Shown: positions 1 to 6,507, counted from the first letter of the stretch. The stretch: DNA of 6,660 nucleotides from an uncultured Desulfobulbus sp. (GCA_946539945.1 CAMNHX010000092.1:1-6660), one strand, 5' to 3'. Notes: generated by a model not told the origin, from the sequence alone. Numbers and translations: made by a program.

Positions 1-1222
1 TGTTGATCAGGTTGTCCCCCACCTGCCGGACCTGCTCTGCGTCACCAGTAATCAGGGGTAAATTCTGGTCCAGTTCCTTCTGCAGTGTTACGTGGCTGGC
101 AACAAGGATGTGCATGGTGATGGTCAAAACATCCTCCACCACCTCGTTCAAGTTCACTGGTTGGCGCACGTTACCGGAATGCCGGGAGTACTTCAGCAGA
201 TCCGCCACGATTTTCCGGCTGGCCTTGATCTGGCGCTCAATGGCTTCCAGATTGCGGTAGGTTTCCGAATCCTTGGGGAAATCGTCCATCATCAGTTGGG
301 CATAACCCAGAATGACGCCCAAAGGCGTGTTGATCTCATGGGCAATACCTGCGGCCATCTGGCCTACAGTCACCATTTTTTCGCTGGCCACCAGTTGGGC
401 CATCATGGTCTTCAACTGGGTGATGTCCTTGGCAATGTTTTCCGTGCCCAGAAATTCACCCTGCGGGTTGTACAGCGCAGTGGAGGACAGGACCACAGAG
501 ATGAAGACACCGTCCTTCTGACGCAGCACTGTTTCATGGTCGTGCAGGTAGCCGGACTGCTTCAGACAGGCAAGCAATTTGTCCAGTTCTGCCGGGGGGA
601 AAATATCCTGCAGGTGCAGGGAGAGAACCTCGTGCGCATCAAACTGCAGTTTCTGGTGGCCTGCCGGGTTCATCTCCTGCAACTCGCCGTTTGGGCCGGA
701 AAAAAAGATGATGTTGTTGGAATCACGTACCAGCCGCCGGAAACGCTGCTCTGAAGCGAGCAGTTCCGCAGCCCTCGTTTCCACCATGTCCGCCAGGTTG
801 TTGTTGAGTTCCTCGAGTTGTCTTGTTGTGGCGGTCAGAGCCTGTTCGGAGCGCTTCAGGCGGGCGGCCTCGGCCTCGATGGCGTCGTAGGACTGCACGC
901 CCTTGCGGTAAAACAGCATGACCGCAGCCACGGCCACCATGAACAGCGAGTTGAAACCGCCTGCCAATGGCGCAATTTTGAACCAGAAGACCTCATTGCC
1001 CATGATGTCCAGCATCACCCGGGCCAGATGGCCCACGCCCCGGGCCATGGCAAAGGCTGAAGTGATGGCGGTGACATAAAACAGATAGGACCAGAGAAAG
1101 TTGTCTGGCTTGAGCCTGGTGAGCTTCCAGGCGTAGAGTGTGGCCAAGCAGGCAAAGACGATATTGGCCGCTGCGCCGGTCAGTTCCACTACAATGACAG
1201 GCACAAGGGAAATGGAGTTCAC
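1..1222 (-). CDS. Membrane-anchored PAS sensor histidine kinase (C-terminus beyond the window)
   Basis: A two-component sensor kinase that would autophosphorylate on histidine and pass the phosphate to a response regulator not seen here. The 407 visible residues show three likely membrane segments (about 8-32, 42-70 and 83-105). A charged coiled-coil-like linker follows (about 108-160), then a PAS domain (about 157-270). The dimerisation/phosphoacceptor box GIAHEINTPLG places the phosphorylated His at 295. The frame is open to the window edge just after the start of the ATP-binding domain (QVGDNLIN, N-box Asn404), so the ATP lid is missing from view only because of the window. The start is GTG at 1222-1220, which overlaps the TGA of the upstream gene (GTGA), with GGAGG 10 nt upstream. 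Signal and partner regulator are unknown; the membrane region has no large periplasmic loop, so it may sense within or at the membrane. Confidence 0.93.
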   Translation of the reverse strand, partial: MNSISLVPVIVVELTGAAANIVFACLATLYAWKLTRLKPDNFLWSYLFYVTAITSAFAMARGVGHLARVMLDIMGNEVFWFKIAPLAGGFNSLFMVAVAAVMLFYRKGVQSYDAIEAEAARLKRSEQALTATTRQLEELNNNLADMVETRAAELLASEQRFRRLVRDSNNIIFFSGPNGELQEMNPAGHQKLQFDAHEVLSLHLQDIFPPAELDKLLACLKQSGYLHDHETVLRQKDGVFISVVLSSTALYNPQGEFLGTENIAKDITQLKTMMAQLVASEKMVTVGQMAAGIAHEINTPLGVILGYAQLMMDDFPKDSETYRNLEAIERQIKASRKIVADLLKYSRHSGNVRQPVNLNEVVEDVLTITMHILVASHVTLQKELDQNLPLITGDAEQVRQVGDNLIN

Positions 1223-1707
1223 GGCTTTTTGACCTCCATGCCTGCCGCAGCGCGGTGGTAGAAGATGCGCACCGCCAGGTACAGGTAAAAGAGACCAGGC
1301 ACGCAGAGCAGATGATCCAATCGCGCCAGAAAGTAGCATAGTTTGGCCAGGGTCCAGGGCAGTTGCAGCCGTATGTCCAGAAAGTGATTGCCTTCGACAA
1401 GGGCGACCTCTTCCACACGGGTTGCCGCAATATGACCAAACAAGGCCAGGAGGTTCCAGAGGACCATCAACACGCAGAAGCGACGAAGGTATCGCCAGCC
1501 CTGCACAGTGAAGTCGGCTTGGCGCACATAGCCTGCAAAGCAGATCAGCGAGATGATGTAGTAGAGATGGGCGAGCTGGTGTGCGTATAGCCCTTCGGTT
1601 GGCGTGTCATGGGCCTGCAGCGCCAGTGCGCTCTCCGGCGCAAAAACGGCAAGGCAAACCAGAAGAGCGGCGGCAAGGGGCCAGTTCCGCCCCGGCTTGG
1701 CATACAT
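1219..1707 (-). CDS. Small polytopic membrane protein with signal peptide, partner of the adjacent kinase
   Basis: I do not recognise a named family for this 162-residue protein. It has a basic N-terminus and a hydrophobic stretch ending near ALALQA (about 10-32), which reads as a cleavable signal peptide or first anchor. Further hydrophobic segments lie at about 44-62, 77-95, 115-127 and 132-150, and the tail is basic (MEVKKP). The segment EGLYAHQLAHLYY (38-50) has two histidines spaced HQLAH at the membrane edge; others are His33, 92, 108, 132 and 151. The ATG at 1707 sits 2 nt after the thiL stop, with AGGAGG inside the end of thiL. Its TGA overlaps the GTG of the histidine kinase, so the two are probably translationally coupled. 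I infer a sensory or accessory role for the kinase; metal, haem or quinone binding is only a possibility suggested by the histidines. Confidence 0.85.
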   Translation of the reverse strand: MYAKPGRNWPLAAALLVCLAVFAPESALALQAHDTPTEGLYAHQLAHLYYIISLICFAGYVRQADFTVQGWRYLRRFCVLMVLWNLLALFGHIAATRVEEVALVEGNHFLDIRLQLPWTLAKLCYFLARLDHLLCVPGLFYLYLAVRIFYHRAAAGMEVKKP

Positions 1708-1709
1708 GG

Positions 1710-2693
1710 TCAGTCCTCCTGAAAGTGGTTATAGCCCTGAAAACCCAAAGGGCTTTCCTGTCCGCCTGTGGAGAGCCGCAGACCCGGTTCCCTGTCCATA
1801 CGTCCCAGACAGAGCAGGGGCAGACCACAAGCAGCAGCCAGTTCCCGCAGACTTGCCTCCTGGTCTGGCGCGGCAGTGAACAGAAGCTCAAAGTCTTCAC
1901 CGCCCTTCAGCATCCAGTCCAGCGCCTGCGCTCCGCAAAGTCGGGCTGCTTCTGCCAGAGCCGCAGAGGGTTTGAAGTTTTCGGCAAAGAGTACAGCACC
2001 CAGCCCGGAAGCGGCGCAGAGATGCGCCAAATCCGTGGCCGGGCCGTCAGAACAGTCCATCATGGCGTGAACCAGACCGCTAGTGGCAAGTTTTTGTCCC
2101 AGTTCCACGCGGGCTGAAGGATTCAGGTGTCGGGCGAAGAGTGGCGCAAAGTCTGGATCATCCTGATCCTGTCCGGCCTGCAAGAGCGCCAGACCAGCAG
2201 CAGCCGCGCCCAGTTGACCACTGGCATAGACGGCATCTCCGGGTTCTGCGCTGCTCCGCAAAAGCAGGTCCTTTTCCGCCATTTCGCCCAGAACAGTCAC
2301 AGTAAAGCTGAAGCCACCGGGGCTGGCCACAGTGTCGCCGCCAACCAGGGCACAGCCGTATTCCGTGCAGGCTGTCAAAAAACCCCGGTTAAAGGCGCGA
2401 ACCCAGTCCTCGTCAAAACCGGGCGGCAAACCAGAGGAAAGTAGGAGCATCTTGGGTATGCCGCCCATGGCGGCAATGTCACTCACGTTGACGCTGACCA
2501 CCTTGCGGCCCAGAAGTTCCGGCGGATGGAAGCGGCGGTCAAAGTGGATCGTTTCCACTAGGGTGTCCATGCTGGCAAGTTGGACCCTGCCCTTGCCCAG
2601 GCGCAGAACCGCGCAATCGTCGCCAATGCCCTGAATGACCCCAGCAGCATCTGCCTGTGCGGCCAGGTCCTGGATGTATTCTCTCTCCTTCAT
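1710..2693 (-). CDS. thiL: Thiamine-monophosphate kinase
   Basis: ThiL phosphorylates thiamine monophosphate with ATP to give thiamine diphosphate, the active cofactor, in the cytoplasm. The 327-residue product has normal family length and the AIR-synthase-like fold signatures in order: GIGDDCAVL (22-30), [11 protein letters not shown] (41-51), [10 protein letters not shown] (69-77), LVGGDT (116-121), MDCSDG (212-217), [11 protein letters not shown] (263-273) and the C-terminal GFQGYNHF (317-324). The frame is open much further upstream, but homology begins at the ATG at 2693-2691. That ATG overlaps the crcB stop as ATGA and has AGGGA 5 nt before it. One small oddity: the residue after the conserved SDG is Pro218, where I expect Leu or another aliphatic residue. 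It is the second gene of a four-gene cluster. Confidence 0.96.
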   Translation of the reverse strand: MKEREYIQDLAAQADAAGVIQGIGDDCAVLRLGKGRVQLASMDTLVETIHFDRRFHPPELLGRKVVSVNVSDIAAMGGIPKMLLLSSGLPPGFDEDWVRAFNRGFLTACTEYGCALVGGDTVASPGGFSFTVTVLGEMAEKDLLLRSSAEPGDAVYASGQLGAAAAGLALLQAGQDQDDPDFAPLFARHLNPSARVELGQKLATSGLVHAMMDCSDGPATDLAHLCAASGLGAVLFAENFKPSAALAEAARLCGAQALDWMLKGGEDFELLFTAAPDQEASLRELAAACGLPLLCLGRMDREPGLRLSTGGQESPLGFQGYNHFQED

Positions 2694-3085
2694 GCTTGTC
2701 CCTGCCAAAGGCTCACCGTCAAAAGTCCCAGAATGGTCATGATCAGGGAACCGCCCACGTGTAGGGCAATCGCGCCTGCGGCCAGTCCTGGTCGCCCGGA
2801 CTGCACCAGCGTGGCCAATTCCAGAGAAAAGGTGGAAAAGGTAGTCAGCCCACCCAGAAAACCGGTGATGATCGCCAGCTTCCACTCCGGAGCCAGGCTG
2901 GGGTGCAGGGCAAAAAAGGCGGCAGCCGCGCCAATGAGATAGCCGCCAATCAGGTTGGCAGCCAGCGTGCCCGGCGGAATGGCGGGAAAGAGCGCGTTCA
3001 GGGCGCGTCCCAGCATCCAGCGGACCACAGCCCCGCAAGAGGCCCCCAGACTGATGGCAAAAAGAGCGGTGCAAGTTTTGAGCAT
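2690..3085 (-). CDS. crcB: Fluoride-specific ion channel CrcB/Fluc
   Basis: CrcB proteins are small dual-topology dimeric channels in the inner membrane that let fluoride leak out and so protect cells from fluoride. The 131-residue product has four hydrophobic segments (about 4-26, 38-60, 68-95 and 102-125). It carries the family signatures [14 protein letters not shown] (39-52, with the pore Asn44) and [12 protein letters not shown] (75-86), which holds the central Na+ site and the phenylalanines lining the pore. Many bacteria carry two crcB genes; only one is visible here, and this length fits a single-gene homodimer. GAGGA lies 7 nt before the ATG. The TGA overlaps the thiL ATG (ATGA). The 44-nt gap to the upstream hsdS is too short for a fluoride riboswitch, and I see none. 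Confidence 0.95.
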   Translation of the reverse strand: MLKTCTALFAISLGASCGAVVRWMLGRALNALFPAIPPGTLAANLIGGYLIGAAAAFFALHPSLAPEWKLAIITGFLGGLTTFSTFSLELATLVQSGRPGLAAGAIALHVGGSLIMTILGLLTVSLWQGQA

Positions 3086-3129
3086 CTGTCTTTCCTCTTC
3101 GCTGCTGTTTCAGGGTGCTGGAAGCGGAC

Positions 3130-4275
3130 TCATACCGCCACCTCTCCGTTCATCAGTTTGGGCAAGAGCAGATCGCGGGCTTTGGCGAGCGCGGCGTTCT
3201 GACGCTTCAAGACGTCCATCTGACGATGCCACGGCAACACCGTTTCCTCAAATAACCGAAGGATTTTTTGCTCCGCAAGCAACAGCAGGCGACTGTGGGC
3301 AAAATCTCGATTCAATCCGGGCACGGCGACATCTGTACTGATGAAATTCATCTGTTGTAGGGCGTAGTAGAGGAAACAAGAGCAGTGTTCGGGGTCAATG
3401 TAATAGACCGTATCAATGGGGTGGCAAGCGTCCACTGACCAGAACACGCTGCCGACATTGCCTTTTCTGCCGACGATGATTGTCGGACCGGCAACAAGCG
3501 GCTTGATGTGCGTCCCGAGGACGCCACTTGATCCGTAAACTGGAAACGGGCCGGGAACACGGTCTTCGTTCTTCAGAGCCTTACCGTATTTCAAGGGAGC
3601 GACAGCCCCCAGTGGCTTTCTCTCCCACCCCTCCGGCACGCCGTCCCAGATTCTCGCGTGTTCGTGGCCGGGGAAGCGCAGGCGCACGAACCATTCCTTG
3701 TAGAGCAGCCGTGCCGCCTGCTCCAGCAGTTGAATCCGCCGCCGGTTGTTGTCGATCAGGTCGTCGTAGGCGGAGAGAACCGAAGCGATTTGATCCTGGT
3801 TTGTTAAGGGAAGCAGTGGAATCTGTAAGCTACCAAGAATTTTGGTGTTGAGGTTGAGCATCGTCGTACCGACGGCATTTCGCTCAAGCCATTCAACGCA
3901 TTGGCGAAGTCCAAGAAAATAGAAGAGAAACCTGGAACGCAATTTTTCTTCCGGTGGTTCAATCTTGATGCATCCAGTTCCACACAGAAACCCTGCTTGC
4001 TCCTCGTTGATGTATGCACATTTGCTGATTTCTCCCCGGCGCGGAAACACAATGGATCCAGCTTTCAAGAAATGGCGCGAGAGTTGACGGGCTTTTTCCG
4101 CTGGAATGCGTGCTATTCCACTTTCGTCAACGCGACCATTGCGAATATCTTTAGGCATCACCACCGGGACGCCTTGTTCTGAATAGTCAGATTGATGAAG
4201 TTGGGAACCAAATGGGCCTGTTTGAATCAAGCCGCCCCACTCTTCGACTATTTTGTTGAGCGTGAAGGTCATCAT
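3130..4275 (-). CDS. hsdS: Type I restriction-modification specificity subunit, orphan
   Basis: HsdS recognises a bipartite DNA target and brings two HsdM (and, for cleavage, two HsdR) to it. The 381 residues show a full two-repeat architecture. Target-recognition domain 1 is about 6-155, with TGPFGSQLH and FPRRGEISKCAY. The central conserved helix region is about 155-205 (TNQDQIASVLSAYDDLIDNN, LLYKEWFVRLRFPGHE). Target-recognition domain 2 is about 207-335 (WDGVPEGWE, YGSSGVLGTH, GRKGNVGSVFW). The distal conserved helices are about 335-375 (RQNAALAKARDLLLPKLMNGEV). There is no frameshift or stop. No hsdM or hsdR lies on either side within the window: upstream is a zinc-ribbon gene, downstream is crcB. 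Two in-frame ATGs occur at 4275 and 4272; GAGGAG lies 8 nt before the first. The 5' part looks more AT-rich than its neighbours, which is compatible with horizontal gain. It could lend specificity to a methyltransferase elsewhere in the genome, or be a remnant. Confidence 0.93.
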   Translation of the reverse strand: MMTFTLNKIVEEWGGLIQTGPFGSQLHQSDYSEQGVPVVMPKDIRNGRVDESGIARIPAEKARQLSRHFLKAGSIVFPRRGEISKCAYINEEQAGFLCGTGCIKIEPPEEKLRSRFLFYFLGLRQCVEWLERNAVGTTMLNLNTKILGSLQIPLLPLTNQDQIASVLSAYDDLIDNNRRRIQLLEQAARLLYKEWFVRLRFPGHEHARIWDGVPEGWERKPLGAVAPLKYGKALKNEDRVPGPFPVYGSSGVLGTHIKPLVAGPTIIVGRKGNVGSVFWSVDACHPIDTVYYIDPEHCSCFLYYALQQMNFISTDVAVPGLNRDFAHSRLLLLAEQKILRLFEETVLPWHRQMDVLKRQNAALAKARDLLLPKLMNGEVAV

Positions 4276-4307
4276 CCTCCCAACTCCTCAAAATTCTTCC
4301 AAATTTT
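4272..4307 (-). pseudogene. Possible last codons of a lost hsdM
   Basis: Just upstream of hsdS, the frame that ends in TGA at 4274-4272 reads KIWKNFEELGG and then stops. That TGA overlaps the first hsdS ATG as ATGA, the coupling usual for hsdM-hsdS pairs. The peptide resembles the short charged/aromatic tails of type I methyltransferases as I remember them, but 11 residues cannot establish homology. The same bases also serve as the purine-rich ribosome binding region of hsdS, which could explain the composition. The frame stays open up to a TAG at 4367, the stop of the zinc-ribbon gene; those further residues do not look like HsdM. Confidence 0.25.
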
Positions 4308-4364
4308 ACCGTATCCACTGCTCCTGTCCGCAACACGGCAGACTTTCAGCGGCTTTGGCAAACC

Positions 4365-5174
4365 CTACGGCGTCAACATTTTGAGTCCTGTCCACCACAG
4401 AGTGGAGTCGCGTTTCAGATGCACCCGCAGGGCACGATCCGCCTGCGCGATTTCCTGGGCGGTCACGGTAGCACCCAAAGGCAGAATACGGCATTTGCCT
4501 GTGGCGATCTTCATGTTCAGTTCCTCGTTCAGTGCCTCCTGCTCGCCGTTGCGATCCATGCGGGCCAAAGCCTTGTAGTCTTCCAAAGCGCGGCAGGCGT
4601 AGGCCCGGTCGCTCACCGTAAAGTCGCCCTCTGCCTTTGCCACTGTTTGCCCGCCCTGGTCTGCCAGACCTGCTGCCTTTGTCCGAACCTGGACCGGGAG
4701 TTCTTCCTGTCGGGGCGCACCCAAAAAGCTGAACAGCGCCAGCACGCCAAAAAACACCAGCAGGGCCAGACAGCCGCAACCTCCGCCCACCAGCGCACGG
4801 GGCAGTTTTGGCGGCTTGGCGCGCAACTGTTCCTGCCACTGCTCCCCGCCGTACATGGGTTCGCCGCAGTACGGACAGACTGACGCACTGAAAGGAACCA
4901 GTCTGCCGCAGTCTGGACAGGGTATCTGCTTTTCCGCATCCTCCGGGGAGGAGGACTCACTCCCTGCAGCCTGCATTCCGCTGCCTTGGGTTCGTGCCAG
5001 TCGGACTGCCGCAGCCTGCCTTTGCTGCCCGCTTACAAGCCGATGCTCCCTTTCCTGCTGGCACTCACTGTCCAGCACCCCATCTCCGGCGCTTCCGGCG
5101 CAGGATGCCCCGCAAGCCGGACAAACTTTTGCCTCTTCCCCTATGCCTTTGCCACACTGTGGACACTGTCTCAT
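4365..5174 (-). CDS. Double zinc-ribbon, single-pass membrane protein
   Basis: This 269-residue protein belongs to no named gene that I recognise. It starts with a zinc ribbon (CPQC...CPAC; Cys4, 7, 18 and 21). A Gln/Ser-rich linker (about 30-80) leads to a second zinc ribbon (CPDC...CPYC; Cys86, 89, 100 and 103). One strong membrane segment follows (about 127-152, starting with Gly/Cys-rich GGGCGC). The C-terminal region after the membrane (about 185-266) contains GKCRILPLGATVTAQE and WWTGLKML, which look like a small SH3-like or beta-rich module. With the ribbons in the cytoplasm the C-terminal part would be periplasmic; that topology is inferred. The start is the ATG at 5174, chosen over an ATG 57 nt further upstream because AAGGAGG lies 5 nt before it and the ribbon begins at once. 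It ends 89 nt before hsdS. Function unknown. Confidence 0.85.
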   Translation of the reverse strand: MRQCPQCGKGIGEEAKVCPACGASCAGSAGDGVLDSECQQEREHRLVSGQQRQAAAVRLARTQGSGMQAAGSESSSPEDAEKQIPCPDCGRLVPFSASVCPYCGEPMYGGEQWQEQLRAKPPKLPRALVGGGCGCLALLVFFGVLALFSFLGAPRQEELPVQVRTKAAGLADQGGQTVAKAEGDFTVSDRAYACRALEDYKALARMDRNGEQEALNEELNMKIATGKCRILPLGATVTAQEIAQADRALRVHLKRDSTLWWTGLKMLTP

Positions 5175-5179
5175 GCTCT

Positions 5180-5186
5180 CCTCCTT
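5180..5186 (-). promoter_or_regulatory. Strong ribosome binding site of the zinc-ribbon gene
   Basis: The minus strand reads AAGGAGG, then 5 nt (AGAGC), then ATG. This near-perfect Shine-Dalgarno match decides the start of the zinc-ribbon protein at 5174. The alternative in-frame ATG at 5231 has no comparable site and lies next to the end of the repeat element. Confidence 0.85.
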
Positions 5187-5307
5187 CCTTGGTGACTTTC
5201 CTGCCTTGCCGGGTGGTTTCAGATGCCTCATCCGGCCCCTTTTAGAGCGTTTCCGTTTTGTCTTTTCACCGTTTTTCTGGAAACCCTGAAGCGCGAAGCG
5301 CTGAAGG

Positions 5308-5335
5308 CTTTCCAGTGCGCCAGCACGGTGAAAGT
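5308..5335. repeat. Hairpin repeat unit, copy 1
   Basis: The core CAGTGCG-CC-AGCACGG is flanked by CTTTC on the left and GAAAG on the right, so the unit can fold as an interrupted hairpin (GTGC/GCAC inner stem, CTTTC/GAAAG outer stem). It has the same architecture as the two units at 5434-5488 with a different loop. Confidence 0.65.
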
Positions 5336-5433
5336 AGTCCTGCCGGGTTCCAGAATCTCGGCAAAGGCTACTCCTGCAAGCATTGCGGTATTCTCAAGGA
5401 GATTCTTCACTTCGCTTCGCTTCGTTCAGAATG

Positions 5434-5488
5434 ACTTTTCAGTGCGAAGCACGGTAAAAGTATTTCAGTGCGATAGCACGGTAAAAGT
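5434..5488. repeat. Hairpin repeat units, copies 2 and 3 in tandem
   Basis: Two head-to-tail units share the core CAGTGCG-(A or AT)-AGCACGGTAAAAGT. Copy 2 (5434-5461) has outer arms ACTTTT and AAAAGT that pair exactly, and an inner stem GTGC/GCAC. Copy 3 (5461-5488) has a partly decayed left arm (TATTTC). The inner stem is kept in all three copies while the loop differs, so structure rather than sequence of the loop seems conserved. No T-run follows on either strand, so these are not typical Rho-independent terminators, though they could protect or end the bioG transcript. Confidence 0.65.
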
Positions 5489-5531
5489 CTAAAAAGTGAA
5501 AACGGAAGCGCTAAACCCTTGGCAATCTGTC

Positions 5532-6221
5532 TCACCTGTCTGCCAACAAGGCGTTCAACAGTTCGCCCCAGCTGGTGAAGCGGTAAAAGGGAAAATGCGG
5601 CCAAGGCACTGTGTGTGTGCTTTCCTTGCCCCAGGCCCGAAGCTGGTTACGCCCCGCAAAGATACGGTCACGGCTGGTGACTACATGGTGGCTGAACATA
5701 TCCAGCGCCACTGGCGCATCCCTGCTCGCCTGATGCAGAAAGACCAGTTCTTCCCGCAAATCCGCCAGAGTGCGGTGGGGACGGTTGCGCAGAAAGCAGG
5801 CAGCTTCATCTTCCTCGTCAAACATGGTGCGGTAAAACGCGACAAGCCGGTTTTCGTCAAAATCGGCAAGCACAGCTTCAAACTGTTGGGGAGCCAAACC
5901 CTGTCTCTCGTCCACGGGCTTCAGGGTTCCACCCAGGGCAATCATTTCGGAACACAAGGCCCGCAACGGCCAGGTGCAGACCTGCGTGGCCATCCATACG
6001 CCAAAAGACCAGGCCACCAGAATCACGTCTTCATAGGTCTGCAATTCCGGCAGAGTGAGCGGCCAGGTGTTCCTGTACTGCGACAGCATACACACGTCCA
6101 CGCCACCTGCTGCAAGCGGGGCAAAGGGGCGGGAGTCCATGCCCCAGCCCGCAAAAAACACCACGCACACGGGACTGCCGTGCCGATGCAGCCAGGTGCA
6201 GGTCATATTACTCGTCTTCAT
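5532..6221 (-). CDS. bioG: Pimeloyl-ACP methyl ester esterase, BioG/DUF452 type
   Basis: BioG enzymes are alpha/beta hydrolases that cleave the methyl ester of pimeloyl-ACP, ending the BioC-dependent route to the pimelate part of biotin. Counting from the ATG at 6221 the protein has 229 residues, near the family's usual 200-220. Family signatures are VVFFAGWGMDSRPF (20-33), the nucleophile region VAWSFGVWMA (69-78, Ser72), a likely acid in SRDRIF (Asp185) and the C-terminal PHFPFYRFTSW (208-218, His209). The nucleophile motif is W-S-F-G rather than the classic G-x-S-x-G, as expected for this family. The start is uncertain: in-frame ATGs lie at 6245, 6221 and 6206. GGAAGG is only 2 nt before the one at 6221, and homology begins near TWLHRHG just after the one at 6206. 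No other biotin gene is in the window. The function rests on family motifs alone. Confidence 0.85.
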   Translation of the reverse strand: MKTSNMTCTWLHRHGSPVCVVFFAGWGMDSRPFAPLAAGGVDVCMLSQYRNTWPLTLPELQTYEDVILVAWSFGVWMATQVCTWPLRALCSEMIALGGTLKPVDERQGLAPQQFEAVLADFDENRLVAFYRTMFDEEDEAACFLRNRPHRTLADLREELVFLHQASRDAPVALDMFSHHVVTSRDRIFAGRNQLRAWGKESTHTVPWPHFPFYRFTSWGELLNALLADR

Positions 6222-6245
6222 TGCCTTCCGTGAGAGCCTCTCCAT

Positions 6246-6364
6246 TTGAGGGAACCTTGAAAAGTTCAGAGCCTGCGCACATCCCCCTAGGTAAAACCGT
6301 GAAAAATCGGGAAGTTACAAAAAAGGCAATCCAGTCTTTCGGCTTTTTTGCAAGGTTCCCTTGA
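6246..6364. repeat. Imperfect inverted repeat flanking the bioG leader
   Basis: The core AGGGAACCTTG at 6249-6259 recurs as its reverse complement CAAGGTTCCCT at 6351-6361. The match extends unevenly to about 18 bp (CTTTT-CAAGGTTCCCT on the minus strand at the left copy, CTTTTTTG-CAAGGTTCCCT on the plus strand at the right copy). The right arm is itself a palindrome (CAAGG-TTC-CCTTG). The arms are about 90 bp apart. This could be a large stem in the bioG leader RNA, an operator pair, or a small relic element; the sequence alone does not decide. Confidence 0.5.
6318..6350. terminator. Possible weak bidirectional terminator hairpin
   Basis: CAAAAAAG (6318-6325) pairs with CTTTTTTG (6343-6350) around a 17-nt loop. 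Both strands then show a stem whose 3' arm ends in six Ts. The stem is mostly A-T with only three G-C pairs, so termination strength is doubtful. It sits inside the larger inverted repeat. Confidence 0.35.
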
Positions 6365-6507
6365 GTCTTGTTTGTCCGTGCAGCGAGCTGGAAGGTGACC
6401 TGGTATCGGGGATGACACAACCAAGGTATCCAAATTGACGGGGAATGCGAAGAGAGATTTGCAGGGGCAGGGGCCGGAATCTGCACAACCTTGTCTTCTG
6501 CCCAGTC

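Larger units (their letters stand above)
5242..5515. repeat. MITE-like intergenic repeat element with inverted ends
   Basis: This fills most of the gene-free gap 5175-5531. The left end reads TTAGAGCGTTTCCGTTTT. The right end, on the opposite strand, reads TTTAGCGCTTCCGTTTTCAC. They share GCG(C/T)TTCCGTTTT in inverted orientation. The sequence CCCTT flanks both ends (5237-5241 and 5516-5520) and could be a 5-bp target duplication. Inside are three hairpin units, a perfect AGCGC-GAA-GCGCT palindrome (5290-5302), an 8-bp inverted pair AGAATCTC/GAGATTCT (5352-5359 and 5399-5406), and a run of CTTCG units leading to TCAGAATGAC (5409-5435). A third copy of the end sequence occurs at 6608. I see no transposase or convincing ORF inside. 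It may be a non-autonomous mobile element or a hairpin-type extragenic repeat; as RNA it could fold between the two flanking genes. Confidence 0.6.

Noticed and set aside
92..754. 220-codon plus-strand open frame
   Set aside because: It lies wholly antisense to the histidine kinase, whose frame shows clear H-box and PAS motifs; the plus-strand translation shows no family features.
1710..3074. ThiL with a long N-terminal extension
   Set aside because: The extra upstream codons are the shifted frame of crcB; ThiL homology and a coupled ATG with ribosome binding site begin at 2693.
3086..3129. Fluoride riboswitch upstream of crcB
   Set aside because: The gap is only 44 nt, and I find no convincing match to the conserved fluoride aptamer core in it or in the end of hsdS.
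5228..5410. 60-codon minus-strand frame inside the repeat element
   Set aside because: It is built from the repeat modules and has no recognisable domain, so it is probably not a protein.
5308..5488. CRISPR array
   Set aside because: The units are hairpins with one tandem junction and no unique spacers of constant length, and no cas genes are nearby.
6208..6486. Small minus-strand gene just upstream of bioG, ending one base before the ATG at 6206
   Set aside because: The 92-residue translation is low-complexity and unlike any protein I know, and it overlaps the inverted repeats. The neat spacing to one bioG start is the only point in favour.
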